Source of the DNA: Gammaproteobacteria bacterium
GTDB taxonomy: Bacteria > Pseudomonadota > Gammaproteobacteria > Steroidobacterales > Steroidobacteraceae
Reading direction: 5' to 3'
Assembly: GCA_003132025.1 (NCBI GenBank)
Contig: PKWJ01000018.1
Location: forward strand, 83,403-147,402
Length of the DNA stretch: 64,000 nucleotides
The notes below the pieces were generated by a model, which had not been told where the DNA came from, did not search any database, and saw only the letters and a program-made list of their open reading frames with translations. The translations under genes and the position numbers were made by a program. This document shows, piece after piece, positions 50,520 to 60,813 of the stretch; position 1 is the stretch's first letter, and each line of letters opens with the position of its first letter.

Positions 50520-51947
50520 TCAGCCCCCGCCGCCGCCTTTAACGCCCGCGCCTTTGATGCCGCCACCCTTGATGCCGCCACCCGTCAGCTCGGTCGGATC
50601 GAGCAGCTTATCGAGCTGCTCGCGCGGCAGCTCGGTCATCCCAGCCGCGACCTCGCGGATCGGCTTGCCTTCGGCGTAGGCTCGCTTGGCGATCGCCGCG
50701 CCTTTCTCATAGCCGATGACGGAATTGAGTGCGGTGACCAGGATCGGGTTGCGCTCCAGCGCCTCCTCCATTCGCGCCCGATTGACCGTGAAACCCTTGA
50801 TCGCCCGGTCGGCCAGCGCGCGCGACACATTGGCGAGCAGTGCGATGCTCTCGAGCAGGTTGTAGGCAATCAGCGGCAGCATCACGTTGAGCTGAAAGTT
50901 ACCCGACTGTCCGGCGAGCGTGATGGCGGCATCGTTCCCGATCACCTGCGCGGCCACCATGCTGGTGGCCTCGGGAATCACCGGATTGACCTTGCCGGGC
51001 ATGATGCTGCTGCCAGGCTGCAGTGCCGGCAATGCGATCTCGCCCAGCCCCGCCAGCGGCCCGCTGTTCATCCAGCGCAGGTCATTGGCGATCTTCATCA
51101 GGCTCACGGCGATGACTTTGAGCTGTCCGGACAGTTCCACCGCGGCATCCTGGGCCGACATCGACTCGAAGAAGTTGCGGTTCGGCTCGAACTCGATCCC
51201 GGTCAGGCGCCGCAGTTCAGCGCAGAAAGTGGCGCCAAAATCAGGATGCGCATTGATGCCGGTGCCCACCGCGGTCCCGCCCTGCGCCAGGCACAACAGC
51301 CTGGGCTCGGTGGACCGCAGGCGCGCCGCGCCGTTCTCGATCTGGGTGCGCCAGCCGGACAGCTCCTGCGCCAGCGTGACCGGCATGGCATCCATCAGGT
51401 GCGTGCGGCCGGTGGTGACGACGCCCTCGACCTCGATCTCCTTGGCGGCAATCACCGCCGCCAGGTGCACCAGTGCCGGCAGCAACTGCTCGCGCAGCAG
51501 CAGCGCGGCACTGACGTGAATCGCGGTCGGTATCGAATCGTTACTGCTCTGGCACATGTTGACGTCATCGTTGGCGTGCACCGGCACACCCGCTTTCGCG
51601 GCCAGGTGCGCGATCACCTCGTTGGCGTTCATGTTGCTGCTGGTGCCCGAGCCAGTCTGGAAAACGTCGATCGGAAACTGACTGTCGTGTGCACCGCTGG
51701 CCACCGCGGCTGCGGCCGCTTCGATGGCAGCGGCCTTGCGCTGGTCGAGCAGCCCGAGGCGGGCATTGGCGGCGGCGGCGGCCTGCTTGATCAGCGCCAG
51801 GGCGCGAATGAAGGCGCGCGGCAGACGCAGCCCGCTGATCGGGAAATTATCCACCGCGCGCTGCGTGTGCGCGCCCCAGAGCGCGTCTGCCGGCACTTTC
51901 AGCTCGCCCATGCTGTCACGTTCGATGCGAAACGATGCTGAGGTCAT
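50520..51947 (-). CDS. fumC: Class II fumarate hydratase with Gly-rich C-terminal extension
   Basis: RIERDSMGELKVPADALWGAHTQRAVDNFPISG; QTGSGTSSNMNANEVIAHLA; SSIMPGKVNPVIPEA signature; C-term GGGIKGGGIKGAGVKGGGGG. Confidence 0.94.
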   Translation of the reverse strand: MTSASFRIERDSMGELKVPADALWGAHTQRAVDNFPISGLRLPRAFIRALALIKQAAAAANARLGLLDQRKAAAIEAAAAAVASGAHDSQFPIDVFQTGSGTSSNMNANEVIAHLAAKAGVPVHANDDVNMCQSSNDSIPTAIHVSAALLLREQLLPALVHLAAVIAAKEIEVEGVVTTGRTHLMDAMPVTLAQELSGWRTQIENGAARLRSTEPRLLCLAQGGTAVGTGINAHPDFGATFCAELRRLTGIEFEPNRNFFESMSAQDAAVELSGQLKVIAVSLMKIANDLRWMNSGPLAGLGEIALPALQPGSSIMPGKVNPVIPEATSMVAAQVIGNDAAITLAGQSGNFQLNVMLPLIAYNLLESIALLANVSRALADRAIKGFTVNRARMEEALERNPILVTALNSVIGYEKGAAIAKRAYAEGKPIREVAAGMTELPREQLDKLLDPTELTGGGIKGGGIKGAGVKGGGGG

Positions 51948-52025
51948 GATCGGTGTAGCTCCGGCACGGCACGGCCAATGCGCTATCATGAGTAGTCTAG
52001 CATTTCGATGAATCGCGGCATCCAC

Positions 52026-53408
52026 ATGGACCCTTCAGCTCTGACCGCCCTCTCGCCTGTGGACGGGCGTTACGCCGCCATCGCGGCGCCGCTGCGCGAT
52101 TACTTTTCCGAAGCCGCGCTGATCCGCGAACGCATCCGTGTCGAAGCGCTGTGGTTCGAACAGCTGACTGATCCGCGGCTGCACCTCCTCGCCGGCGCAT
52201 TGCCGGCGGCGGTGCTCGAGCGCAGCGCCGCCCTGGCGCGCGATCCGGGCGCCGGCGCCGCCGAGGCGGTCAAGACCATCGACCAGCGCATCAATCACGA
52301 TGTCAAGGCGGTGGAGTATTTCGTGCGCGAGCAGCTGGCCACCGCCGGCGCGACGGACGCGGCACTGGAGCTGGTGCATTTCGGTTGCACCTCGGAAGAC
52401 ATCAACAACCTGTGCTATGCACGCCTGCTCAAGGACGCGCGCGCCAAGGTAATGCTGCCCGAGCTCGGCGCGCTGCTGGCACTGCTGCGCACGCTGGCGC
52501 GAACGCATGCCGATCTGCCGATGCTCGCGCGCACCCACGGCCAGAGCGCAAGTCCAACCACTTTCGGCAAGGAGATGGCCAATGTCGGTGCGCGCCTGAA
52601 GCGCGCGCGGCGCCGGCTCGAAGCGGTGGAGATCCTAGCCAAATGGAACGGCGCGGTCGGCAACTACAATGCGCACCACGGCGCACGCTCCGACATCGAC
52701 TGGATTACATTGAGTCGCGAATTCATCGTTGCACAGCAGCTGAACTGGAATGCCTACAGCACGCAGATCGAACCGCATGACTGGATCGCCGAGTTCTGCG
52801 ATGCCTGCGCCTCGGTCAATGTCATTCTGATCGACCTGTGCCGCGACCTGTGGGGTTACATTTCTCTCGGCTACCTGCGCCAGCGCTCGATGCCCGGTGA
52901 AGTGGGCTCATCCACCATGCCGCACAAGGTCAATCCGATCGACTTCGAGAATGCCGAAGGCAACTTCGGCATGGCCAACGCCATGCTGCGCTTCTTCGCC
53001 GACAAACTGCCGATCTCGCGCTGGCAGCGCGACCTTACCGACTCGACGGTGCTGCGTAATCTCGGCGTCGCGCTGGCGCACGGCCTGGTTGGCTGCCAGG
53101 CGCTGCAGCGTGGCCTTGCGAAGATCAGTCCCGATGCGGCGCGCATGGCGCACGACCTGAACGGTGCTTATGAAACCCTCGCGGAGGCGATCCAGAGTGT
53201 GCTGCGAGCCGCCGGTGTCGCCAACGGCTACGAGCTGCTGAAGGACTTCACCCGCGGGCAGAACGTGGATGCCGCCGCGCTGCGGACGTTCGTCGCCACG
53301 TTGCCGTTGCCGGAAGCCGATCGCAACCGGCTCGCGGCGCTGTCGCCGCCGCAATATCTGGGTCTGGCGGCCAGCCTGGCACGCCGCTTTGCCGACGAGG
53401 ACGCGTAA
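52026..53408 (+). CDS. purB: Adenylosuccinate lyase
   Basis: ALTALSPVDGRYAAIAAPLRDYFSEAALI; LARTHGQSASPTTFGKEMANV; GEVGSSTMPHKVNPIDFENAEGN signature. Confidence 0.96.
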   Translation: MDPSALTALSPVDGRYAAIAAPLRDYFSEAALIRERIRVEALWFEQLTDPRLHLLAGALPAAVLERSAALARDPGAGAAEAVKTIDQRINHDVKAVEYFVREQLATAGATDAALELVHFGCTSEDINNLCYARLLKDARAKVMLPELGALLALLRTLARTHADLPMLARTHGQSASPTTFGKEMANVGARLKRARRRLEAVEILAKWNGAVGNYNAHHGARSDIDWITLSREFIVAQQLNWNAYSTQIEPHDWIAEFCDACASVNVILIDLCRDLWGYISLGYLRQRSMPGEVGSSTMPHKVNPIDFENAEGNFGMANAMLRFFADKLPISRWQRDLTDSTVLRNLGVALAHGLVGCQALQRGLAKISPDAARMAHDLNGAYETLAEAIQSVLRAAGVANGYELLKDFTRGQNVDAAALRTFVATLPLPEADRNRLAALSPPQYLGLAASLARRFADEDA

Positions 53409-53651
53409 AAACGCAAGTTACATAATCCTGTTTTCAGCGAGTTAGCTAACAAATCGGTAGCCGTCTCACAAAGCGCTGCGGCGCAACTGTGACCCGGTTG
53501 GCGATCGATCCAGTGCCGCTGTCTCTACCATCGCCCTGCATAGAGCCCGTAAAGCTTAAACAACGCAGGCGAGCGAGTGACCGGCACCAGGGAAAGCAGC
53601 GCGACGACTTCGGCGCGTCTGTCGAGCTTCGGGCTCGAGGACGGTCCGATC

Positions 53652-54167
53652 ATGCCCGCCGTGCTCGCCGAAAGGCGGCCGACGACCGAAACCCTGCACG
53701 TGCTCACCAGCTTCGACGAGGTACGCGCGGCCACCGAAACGGTTGCCGCCAGCGGCCAGCGCCTGATCTCCATCATGACGCCGGATCTGGAGCCGGAGAT
53801 CTACGATCAGGCCGCGCTGCTCGAGATCATCAAACGTTTCGTACTCGGCCACAGTTTTGCCAAGGTGCGGGTGCTGATGCGCGATCAGGCGCGCTTGAGC
53901 AGCGGCGCCAATCGCTTCATCGCCATGGCACACCGGCTCACCAGTTATCTGGAGATCCGGATTCGCGCTCCACAATATCGCGAGCTCACCGCCGCGTACT
54001 GCATCGCCGATGACCGCGCGATCGTCTACCGGCTGCGAGCCGACCGTGCCGAGGGCATCGCCGGTTTCAATAATCCCCCGATCGCGCGCCAGTACCTGCA
54101 GGAATTCGATGCCGTCTGGCAGGCGAGCATGATCGAAGAGCGCGAAGTCCGGATCGCACGCAGCTGA
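53652..54167 (+). CDS. Conserved hypothetical protein (DUF7931-like, tentative)
   Basis: LISIMTPDLEPEIYDQAALLEIIKRFVLGHSFAKVRVLMRDQARLSSGANRFIAMAHRLTSYLEIRI; start uncertain (ORF track 53577). Confidence 0.6.
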   Translation: MPAVLAERRPTTETLHVLTSFDEVRAATETVAASGQRLISIMTPDLEPEIYDQAALLEIIKRFVLGHSFAKVRVLMRDQARLSSGANRFIAMAHRLTSYLEIRIRAPQYRELTAAYCIADDRAIVYRLRADRAEGIAGFNNPPIARQYLQEFDAVWQASMIEEREVRIARS

Positions 54168-54231
54168 TCTGAAAGTCCGCTCCGTGCTCCATGCGCCTGC
54201 CACTGACGTCTGGCGCGCGGTATCCTTCGCC

Positions 54232-54687
54232 ATGGTCTGGAAACCCGACGTCACGGTTGCGGCGCTGATCGAGCGCGACCGGCGCTTCCTGCTGGTCGAG
54301 GAGCGCATCCGCGGCCGCCTGGTGCTGAACCAGCCGGCCGGTCATCTGGAGGATGGCGAATCGCTGGTCGAGGCGGTGGTGCGCGAAACGCTGGAGGAGA
54401 CCGCCTGGCACTTCAGCCCCGAGGCGCTGCTGGGTATCTACCAGTGGCGCAGCCCGCGCGGGCACAGCACGCTGCGAATTGCCTTCATCGGCAGTGTGCA
54501 CGACCACGAGGCGGCGCGAGTCCTCGATCCGCCGATCGTCACGACGCACTGGCTCACGCGCGAAGAAATCGCCCGCGAGGCGCCACGCCTGCGCACGCCG
54601 CTGGTGCTCCGGTGCATCGAGGACTACCTCGCCGGGCGGCGCCTGCCGCTGGACGCGCTGTCGTCGAACGTCGCTGGAACCATCTGA
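54232..54687 (+). CDS. nudJ: NUDIX hydrolase, NudJ-like phosphatase
   Basis: MVWKPDVTVAALIERDRRFLLVEERIRGRLVLNQPAGHLEDGESLVEAVVRETLEETAW; adjacent to mnmA as in many gammaproteobacteria. Confidence 0.9.
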   Translation: MVWKPDVTVAALIERDRRFLLVEERIRGRLVLNQPAGHLEDGESLVEAVVRETLEETAWHFSPEALLGIYQWRSPRGHSTLRIAFIGSVHDHEAARVLDPPIVTTHWLTREEIAREAPRLRTPLVLRCIEDYLAGRRLPLDALSSNVAGTI

Positions 54688-54690
54688 CGA

Positions 54691-54780
54691 CTGGTATCGC
54701 ATAGGAGTGATCGGCATATAGGGCGGACTTTCAATAACGAAAGTCCGCCCTATATGCCGATTACTCCCATGTGGCATCAG
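54691..54780. repeat. Long inverted repeat / hairpin, ~42-nt arms around a 6-nt loop
   Basis: Core arms GGAGTGATCGGCATATAGGGCGGACTTTC (54704-54732) and GAAAGTCCGCCCTATATGCCGATTACTCC (54739-54767), one mismatch in 29; loop AATAAC; weaker pairing including G:U extends to 54691/54780. Confidence 0.9.
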
Positions 54781-54816
54781 CCGCCAAATGACTCCCGTAC
54801 GCTCTACAATAGGGGC

Positions 54817-56031
54817 ATGAACCAGAGTTCCACCATGACAGCGCGCTCCAGCGAGCGCGTCGTCGTTGGCCTGTCCGGCGGCGTCGACTCCGCCGTCGCG
54901 GCGCTGCTGCTGCGCGATGCCGGCTACGATGTGCAGGGCCTGTTCATGAGCAACTGGGAGGAGGACGATGGGTACTGCACCACCGCCCAGGACTACCAGG
55001 ACGCACGCAGTGTCGCCGCCGAGCTGGGCATCGTCCTGCACCGCGTGAATTTTTCCGATCAGTACCGCCACCAGGTATTTGCCCATTTCCTGGCGGAATA
55101 TCGTTCCGGCCGTACTCCGAATCCCGACGTGCTGTGCAATCGCGAGATCAAGTTCGGCCTGTGCCTGGACTACACGCTGCGGCTCGGCGCGCGACTGTTC
55201 GCCACCGGCCACTATGCGCGCCTGGCGACTCTGGACGATGGTCCGGGGCTCTATCAGGCGCGCGATGCCGCCAAGGATCAGTCCTACTTCCTGCATGCGG
55301 TCGTGCGCCAGCGCTACGCTCGCGTGCTGTTCCCGCTGGGCGAGCTACACAAGGAACAGGTGCGCGAACTGGCGCGCACCGCCGGCCTGCCGGTGCACGA
55401 CAAACCCGACAGCACCGGTATCTGCTTCATCGGCGAGCGGCCATTCGCGGATTTCCTGGGCCGCTACGTGCAAGCCATACCCGGGCCGATCGAAGCACTC
55501 GACGGTCGCGTGCTCGGACAGCACCGCGGCCTGCCGTTCTACACTCTCGGGCAGCGCGCCGGGCTCGCAATCGGCGGCGCGCGCGGCTTTGCCCAGGAGC
55601 CGTGGTACGTCGCGCACAAGGACGGCGCGCGCAACGCACTGACTGTAGTGCAGCGGCACGAGCAGCATCGGCTCGAGGCCGATGCTGTGGCGACCGGACC
55701 GCTCAACTGGTTGTGTGCCGCCCGCGTCGGCAGTTTCGAGGCCAGCGTCAAGCTGCGCTACCGCCAGCCGGGCCAGCCGGCCAGCGTCTCGGTACGTGCC
55801 GATGGCAGCGCCTGGATCGAATTCCAGACGCCGCAGCGCGCCGCCACGCCCGGCCAGTCCGCCGTGTTCTACCAGCACGGCCGTTGCCTCGGCGGCGGGG
55901 TGGTCGAACAGGTTCGCCTACGAGCCGGGTATAAGCTCAGTGCCACGGCGCATAACGATGCGTCGATGGCGTCGATGGCGAACTCTTCACACCTGTCGCC
56001 GCCTGTGCCCGATATAATTCCGCACTTCTGA
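54817..56031 (+). CDS. mnmA: tRNA-specific 2-thiouridylase MnmA
   Basis: [80 protein letters not shown]. Confidence 0.96.
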   Translation: MNQSSTMTARSSERVVVGLSGGVDSAVAALLLRDAGYDVQGLFMSNWEEDDGYCTTAQDYQDARSVAAELGIVLHRVNFSDQYRHQVFAHFLAEYRSGRTPNPDVLCNREIKFGLCLDYTLRLGARLFATGHYARLATLDDGPGLYQARDAAKDQSYFLHAVVRQRYARVLFPLGELHKEQVRELARTAGLPVHDKPDSTGICFIGERPFADFLGRYVQAIPGPIEALDGRVLGQHRGLPFYTLGQRAGLAIGGARGFAQEPWYVAHKDGARNALTVVQRHEQHRLEADAVATGPLNWLCAARVGSFEASVKLRYRQPGQPASVSVRADGSAWIEFQTPQRAATPGQSAVFYQHGRCLGGGVVEQVRLRAGYKLSATAHNDASMASMANSSHLSPPVPDIIPHF

Positions 56032-56068
56032 CGCGCCGCCGCTGCGGCGAGTCGCAGCCGGAGACATC

Positions 56069-58762
56069 ATGACCGATAGCTTCAAAGCGCGCACGACCCT
56101 CAAGTCGGGCGCTCAGTCGTATGAGATCTGGAGTCTGCCGGCGCTGGGAGCGGGCAAGGTCGCGCGCCTGCCGTACTCGCTCAAGATCCTGCTCGAGAAC
56201 CTGCTGCGCTTCGAGGACGGTACCAACGTCACGCGCGACGATATCGAGGCGCTGCTGAACTGGAATCCGAAGGCAGCCCCGTCGTACGAGATCTCGTTCA
56301 CGCCGGCGCGCGTCATCATGCAGGACTTCACCGGTGTGCCCGCCATTGTCGATCTGGCGGCGATGCGCGAAGCCATGACGCGCCTCGGCGGCAACGCCGA
56401 TGAGATCAACCCGCTGGCACCGGCCGAGCTGGTCATCGACCACTCGGTGCAGGTCGACAGCTACGGCAGCGCTCATTCGCTCGCCGACAACAACCGCATC
56501 GAGTTCGAGCGCAACGGCGAACGCTACTCTTTCCTGCGCTGGGGTCAGTCCGCGTTCCGCAATTTCAAGGTGGTGCCGCCCAATACCGGCATCGTGCACC
56601 AGGTCAATCTCGAGTACCTGGGGCGGGTGGTGTTCGAGAAAAGCGACGCGGGTAAGCGCCAGGCCTACCCGGACACACTGGTCGGCACCGACTCCCATAC
56701 CACGATGATCAACGGTCTTGGCGTGCTCGGGTGGGGTGTCGGCGGCATCGAGGCCGAGGCCGCCATGCTCGGCCAGCCGGTGACCATGCTGATCCCGCAG
56801 GTCGTCGGCTTCAAGCTGGTCGGCAGCCTCTCGCCCGGCGCCACCGCGACCGATCTGGTGCTCACCGTGACCGAGAAACTGCGTAAGCACGGCGTGGTGG
56901 ACAAATTTGTCGAATTCTTCGGCGACGGTCTGGCAAACCTGCCGCTGGCTGATCGCGCCACGATCGGCAACATGTCGCCCGAATTCGGCAGTACCTGCGC
57001 GATCTTTCCCATCGACGAAGAGACGTTGCGCTACCTGCGGCTGTCAGGCCGCCCAGCGGAACTGATCCAACTGGTCGAGGACTACGCGCGCGCCCAGGGC
57101 CTGTGGCGAGTCAACGGCGCCCAGCCTGCCGACTACACCAACGTGCTCGAGCTCGACCTGGGAAGTGTCGAGCCCAGCCTCGCCGGCCCCAGCCGGCCGC
57201 AGGACCGGGTGCCGCTGCGCATCGCCAAGGACACTTACCGCACGCACCACGCGCGCATGGCCGAGGAACGCAGCCGCAAGAATCCCGCCGCCACCGGCAC
57301 GGCGCCGGTCAGCGTCGACGGCAATTCCTTCGAATTGCGCGACGGCGCGGTGCTGATCGCTGCCATCACCAGTTGCACCAACACTTCCAACCCGTATGTG
57401 CTGATCGCCGCCGGACTGCTGGCGCGCAATGCGCATCGCCTCGGCCTGAATTCCAAACCCTGGGTCAAGACCAGCCTTGCGCCCGGCTCGCGCGTGGTCA
57501 CCGACTATCTCGAGAAAGCCAAGCTGCTCGACCAGCTGGCCAGCGTCGGTTTCGATCTGGTGGGCTACGGCTGTACCACCTGCATCGGCAATTCCGGGCC
57601 GCTCAAGCCCGAAATTTCCGCCGGCGTCAAAGCCGGCGACATCATCGGCTGCTCGGTGCTGTCCGGCAATCGCAACTTCGACGGCCGCGTGCACCCCGAG
57701 GTCAAGATGAACTTCCTGGCCTCACCGCCGCTGGTGGTCGCCTACGCGCTCGCCGGCTCGCTCGATGTCGATCTCAACAACGACCCGCTCGGCACCGGCG
57801 CCAACGGCCAACCGGTGTATCTGCGCGATGTCTGGCCGGCGCCGACCGAGGTGGCCGACTACGTGCAACGCAATATCAACTCCGACATGTTTCGCCGCAG
57901 CTACGGCAGCGTGTTTACCGGCGACGAGCGCTGGCAGGCGATCAAGGTGCCCGCGGAAAAGATCTACGCCTGGGATCCGAAGTCGACCTACGTCAAGAAC
58001 CCGCCCTACTTCGACGGCATGACCATGCAGCCGGCGGCCGTCGGCGCAATCGTCGGCGCGCGTGTGCTGGCCCTGCTCGGAGACTCGGTGACCACCGACC
58101 ATATCTCGCCGGCCGGCAACATCGCCAATAGCAGCCCGGCGGCGCGCTACCTGATGGATCAGGGAGTACAACCGCGGGATTTTAATCAGTACGGTGCGCG
58201 GCGCGGCAACCATGAAGTCATGATGCGCGGTACCTTCGCCAATATCCGGCTGCGTAACCTGCTGTTACCCGGCACCGAGGGCGGAATCACCGAATACCTG
58301 CCTACCGGCGAGCAGATGAGTATCTTCGATGCCGCGATGCGCTATAAGGCGGATCGCACGCCGCTGATCATCCTCGCCGGCAAGGAATACGGCACCGGCT
58401 CGTCGCGCGACTGGGCCGCCAAGGGCACCTTGCTGCTGGGCGTGCGCGCCGTAATCGCCGAAAGCTTTGAGCGCATCCACCGCTCCAACCTGATCGGCAT
58501 GGGCGTGCTGCCGCTGCAGTTCATCGACGGCCGCAACAGCCAGGCGCTCGCCCTCACCGGCCGCGAGCGCTATGAAATCACCGGTTTCAACGGCGTCGAC
58601 GCCCGCAGCGCCATCGTGGTCGCGACCCCGGCCAGCGGCACTCCGATCCGCTTCGAAGTGCGCGTGCGTATAGATACGCCCAAGGAGCGCGAATACTTCC
58701 GCCATGGGGGCATCCTGCCGTTCGTGCTGCGACAACTCGCCGGCCAAAACCGCGCCGCCTGA
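56069..58762 (+). CDS. acnA: Aconitate hydratase AcnA
   Basis: [81 protein letters not shown]. Confidence 0.97.
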   Translation: MTDSFKARTTLKSGAQSYEIWSLPALGAGKVARLPYSLKILLENLLRFEDGTNVTRDDIEALLNWNPKAAPSYEISFTPARVIMQDFTGVPAIVDLAAMREAMTRLGGNADEINPLAPAELVIDHSVQVDSYGSAHSLADNNRIEFERNGERYSFLRWGQSAFRNFKVVPPNTGIVHQVNLEYLGRVVFEKSDAGKRQAYPDTLVGTDSHTTMINGLGVLGWGVGGIEAEAAMLGQPVTMLIPQVVGFKLVGSLSPGATATDLVLTVTEKLRKHGVVDKFVEFFGDGLANLPLADRATIGNMSPEFGSTCAIFPIDEETLRYLRLSGRPAELIQLVEDYARAQGLWRVNGAQPADYTNVLELDLGSVEPSLAGPSRPQDRVPLRIAKDTYRTHHARMAEERSRKNPAATGTAPVSVDGNSFELRDGAVLIAAITSCTNTSNPYVLIAAGLLARNAHRLGLNSKPWVKTSLAPGSRVVTDYLEKAKLLDQLASVGFDLVGYGCTTCIGNSGPLKPEISAGVKAGDIIGCSVLSGNRNFDGRVHPEVKMNFLASPPLVVAYALAGSLDVDLNNDPLGTGANGQPVYLRDVWPAPTEVADYVQRNINSDMFRRSYGSVFTGDERWQAIKVPAEKIYAWDPKSTYVKNPPYFDGMTMQPAAVGAIVGARVLALLGDSVTTDHISPAGNIANSSPAARYLMDQGVQPRDFNQYGARRGNHEVMMRGTFANIRLRNLLLPGTEGGITEYLPTGEQMSIFDAAMRYKADRTPLIILAGKEYGTGSSRDWAAKGTLLLGVRAVIAESFERIHRSNLIGMGVLPLQFIDGRNSQALALTGRERYEITGFNGVDARSAIVVATPASGTPIRFEVRVRIDTPKEREYFRHGGILPFVLRQLAGQNRAA

Positions 58763-58786
58763 AGACGCTCGCCGGAAACGCGTGCC

Positions 58787-59455
58787 TTGAACAGCGGCGG
58801 CCTGGCGGTATTTGATCTCGACGGTACCATCGCGCGCCACGATACCTTCGGGCCGTACCTCTGGGGTTATCTGTGGCTCCGCCCCTGGCGGCTGCCGCGG
58901 GCACCGCTGGCGCTACCCGCAGCCGCGCGGTTCCTGGTCAATCGTGATCGCGGCGCCTTCAAGGGTGCGGTGATTCACGCCCTGCTCGGCGGCGCGAAGC
59001 GTGCCAGCCTCGATAACTGGGCCGCGCGTTATGTGGCCGCGCTGATGGATCAGGGCCTGTTTGCCGAGGCACTCAGCGCAATCGCGATGCATCGCGCGCG
59101 CGGCGATCGGCTACTGCTGATGTCCGCCAGCCCCGATCTGTATGTGCCTCGCATCGCCCAGGCGCTCGCCTTTGACGAGACCATTTGTACCGAGGTGCGC
59201 TGGCGCGCCGATGGCCGGCTCGACGGCCGGTTGGCGACGGCCAACTGCCGCGGCGAGGAGAAGCGCCGCTGCCTGGCGGCGGTGATCGCGCGCGACGCGC
59301 CCGGCCGCGTCTATGCCTACGGCGACAGCCGCGCCGATCTCGATCACATGCAGCTGGCGCAGGAAGCGTACCTGATCAACGTTTCGCCGCGGCAGGCCGC
59401 ACGGCTAGCTCCTCACGTGCAGGCGATTCAATGGAACCAGCCAGCCGGAATCTGA
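58787..59455 (+). CDS. HAD-IB family hydrolase (phosphoserine phosphatase-like)
   Basis: [55 protein letters not shown] start assumed. Confidence 0.87.
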   Translation: MNSGGLAVFDLDGTIARHDTFGPYLWGYLWLRPWRLPRAPLALPAAARFLVNRDRGAFKGAVIHALLGGAKRASLDNWAARYVAALMDQGLFAEALSAIAMHRARGDRLLLMSASPDLYVPRIAQALAFDETICTEVRWRADGRLDGRLATANCRGEEKRRCLAAVIARDAPGRVYAYGDSRADLDHMQLAQEAYLINVSPRQAARLAPHVQAIQWNQPAGI

Positions 59456-59492
59456 GTTCCCGGCAACAGCCCTGGGCCCGAAACACCAGGTG

Positions 59493-60218
59493 CTATGCGG
59501 AGAGCACTGCCGCCAGATCAGTCAGGCGCTTCAGACGAAAATCCGGCTGGTAGCCAAGCTGCTCGGCACCGCCGCGGATCAACCGGTAGAACGCCGCTGG
59601 CCCGACCTGGGAGTCCTGCGGCGGCGGGACATCGCCCGTGCGTTCAATCCAGGCGACCTGGAAGCCGTAGCGCTTGGCTCCGGCCACATCGAAGCCGTTT
59701 GACGAGATGAACAGGACCTCTTGCTTCGATATCTGCAGGGCCGGCTCCACGAGCGCGTAGCAGGCCGGCTCCGGCTTGTAGCGCTTCACCTGATCGCAAC
59801 TGACCACGGCCGTGAAGCGCTCCGCAATGCCCGCTGAACGCACCAGCGCCTCGAGCATTCGAGGGCTGCCGTTCGATAGAATGGCGAGCTTGTGGTCGCG
59901 CAGCGATTCCAGCGCCTGCGGCGCCTCGGCATATAGGTCCAGATGCAAGTACCCGTCCATGAGTTCGTCACATAGCGAGGAAGTCGGCGCGATTCCGACG
60001 CTCGACAAAGCAAATTCCAGCGCCGCTCGGGTCACCGACCAGAAATCCTCATAGGAGCGCATCAGAGTGCGCAGCCAGGTGTACTCAAGCTGCTTCAGAC
60101 GCCACAGGTGGGTAATGATCTCGCCCTTATCCCCGCACAGATCAATGGCGAGACTTCGCACTGACTGCACATCGTAGAGCGTGCCATAGGCATCGAACAC
60201 CAATGCACGAATGACCAT
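59493..60218 (-). CDS. Haloacid dehalogenase type II (HAD superfamily)
   Basis: MVIRALVFDAYGTLYDVQSV; LAILSNGSPRMLEALV; YKPEPACYALVEPAL; LFISSNGFDVAGAKRYGFQVAWIER. Confidence 0.9.
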   Translation of the reverse strand: MVIRALVFDAYGTLYDVQSVRSLAIDLCGDKGEIITHLWRLKQLEYTWLRTLMRSYEDFWSVTRAALEFALSSVGIAPTSSLCDELMDGYLHLDLYAEAPQALESLRDHKLAILSNGSPRMLEALVRSAGIAERFTAVVSCDQVKRYKPEPACYALVEPALQISKQEVLFISSNGFDVAGAKRYGFQVAWIERTGDVPPPQDSQVGPAAFYRLIRGGAEQLGYQPDFRLKRLTDLAAVLSA

Positions 60219-60340
60219 GATCAGTTCCTTATCAAGCAGAATATCTTGGGACCGCTGCGGCGCGCCACAATTGCGGCGATCGACTACACGCCCGCATACT
60301 GTCGGCGACGAACTCTGGCATACGAACCTAAGGAGCAGGG

Positions 60341-60793
60341 ATGTACAGGATATTCATGGCATTGGCCGCAGGCATTTTGCTGGCCGGACCGGCAGCGGCG
60401 GAGGACAAAACCGATGTGATGTCGGTTGTTCATCACTGGGTGGCTGCCTTCAACAAGGGCGACATGAAAGCCATGGCGGCAACGTGCAGCGATCAAGCGT
60501 CGATCATCGACGACTTTCCGCCGCACGTGTGGACCGGTGCCGGCGCATGCACCAAGTGGGCCAGCGACTTCCAGGACTTCGTCAAGACAACCGGAAGTTC
60601 GGATGCGGCGGTCACCGTCGGCAAGCCGTGGCACCTCGACATTACCGCCGATCTGGCCTATGTCGTCGCTCCCACGAACTACTCGTTCAAGCACAAGGGA
60701 AAACCAGTCCAGCAGGGCGGCGTGGTAACGATTGCCCTGCAGAAGGGCACCGCCGGTTGGCACGTGATCGGATGGGCGTGGGCCGACCATTAG
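60341..60793 (+). CDS. Secreted SnoaL/NTF2-like (DUF4440-type) protein
   Basis: Signal peptide MYRIFMALAAGILLAGPAAA; VVHHWVAAFNKGDMKAMAATCSDQASIIDDFPPHVWTGAGAC; AAGGAG upstream. Confidence 0.75.
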   Translation: MYRIFMALAAGILLAGPAAAEDKTDVMSVVHHWVAAFNKGDMKAMAATCSDQASIIDDFPPHVWTGAGACTKWASDFQDFVKTTGSSDAAVTVGKPWHLDITADLAYVVAPTNYSFKHKGKPVQQGGVVTIALQKGTAGWHVIGWAWADH

Positions 60794-60813
60794 ACGCGCG
60801 ACGCAGCTGCACG

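Noticed and set aside
50496-51941. 481-aa plus-strand ORF opposite fumC
   Set aside because: Antisense shadow ORF of a canonical fumarase.
53438-53447. GTTAGCTAAC palindrome after purB
   Set aside because: Only 10 bp, no repeat copy or positional logic seen.
54067-55296. 409-aa minus-strand ORF spanning nudJ, the inverted repeat and the mnmA 5' end
   Set aside because: Runs through three unrelated plus-strand features; no domain; the MPITPM peptides in both directions merely reflect the inverted repeat.
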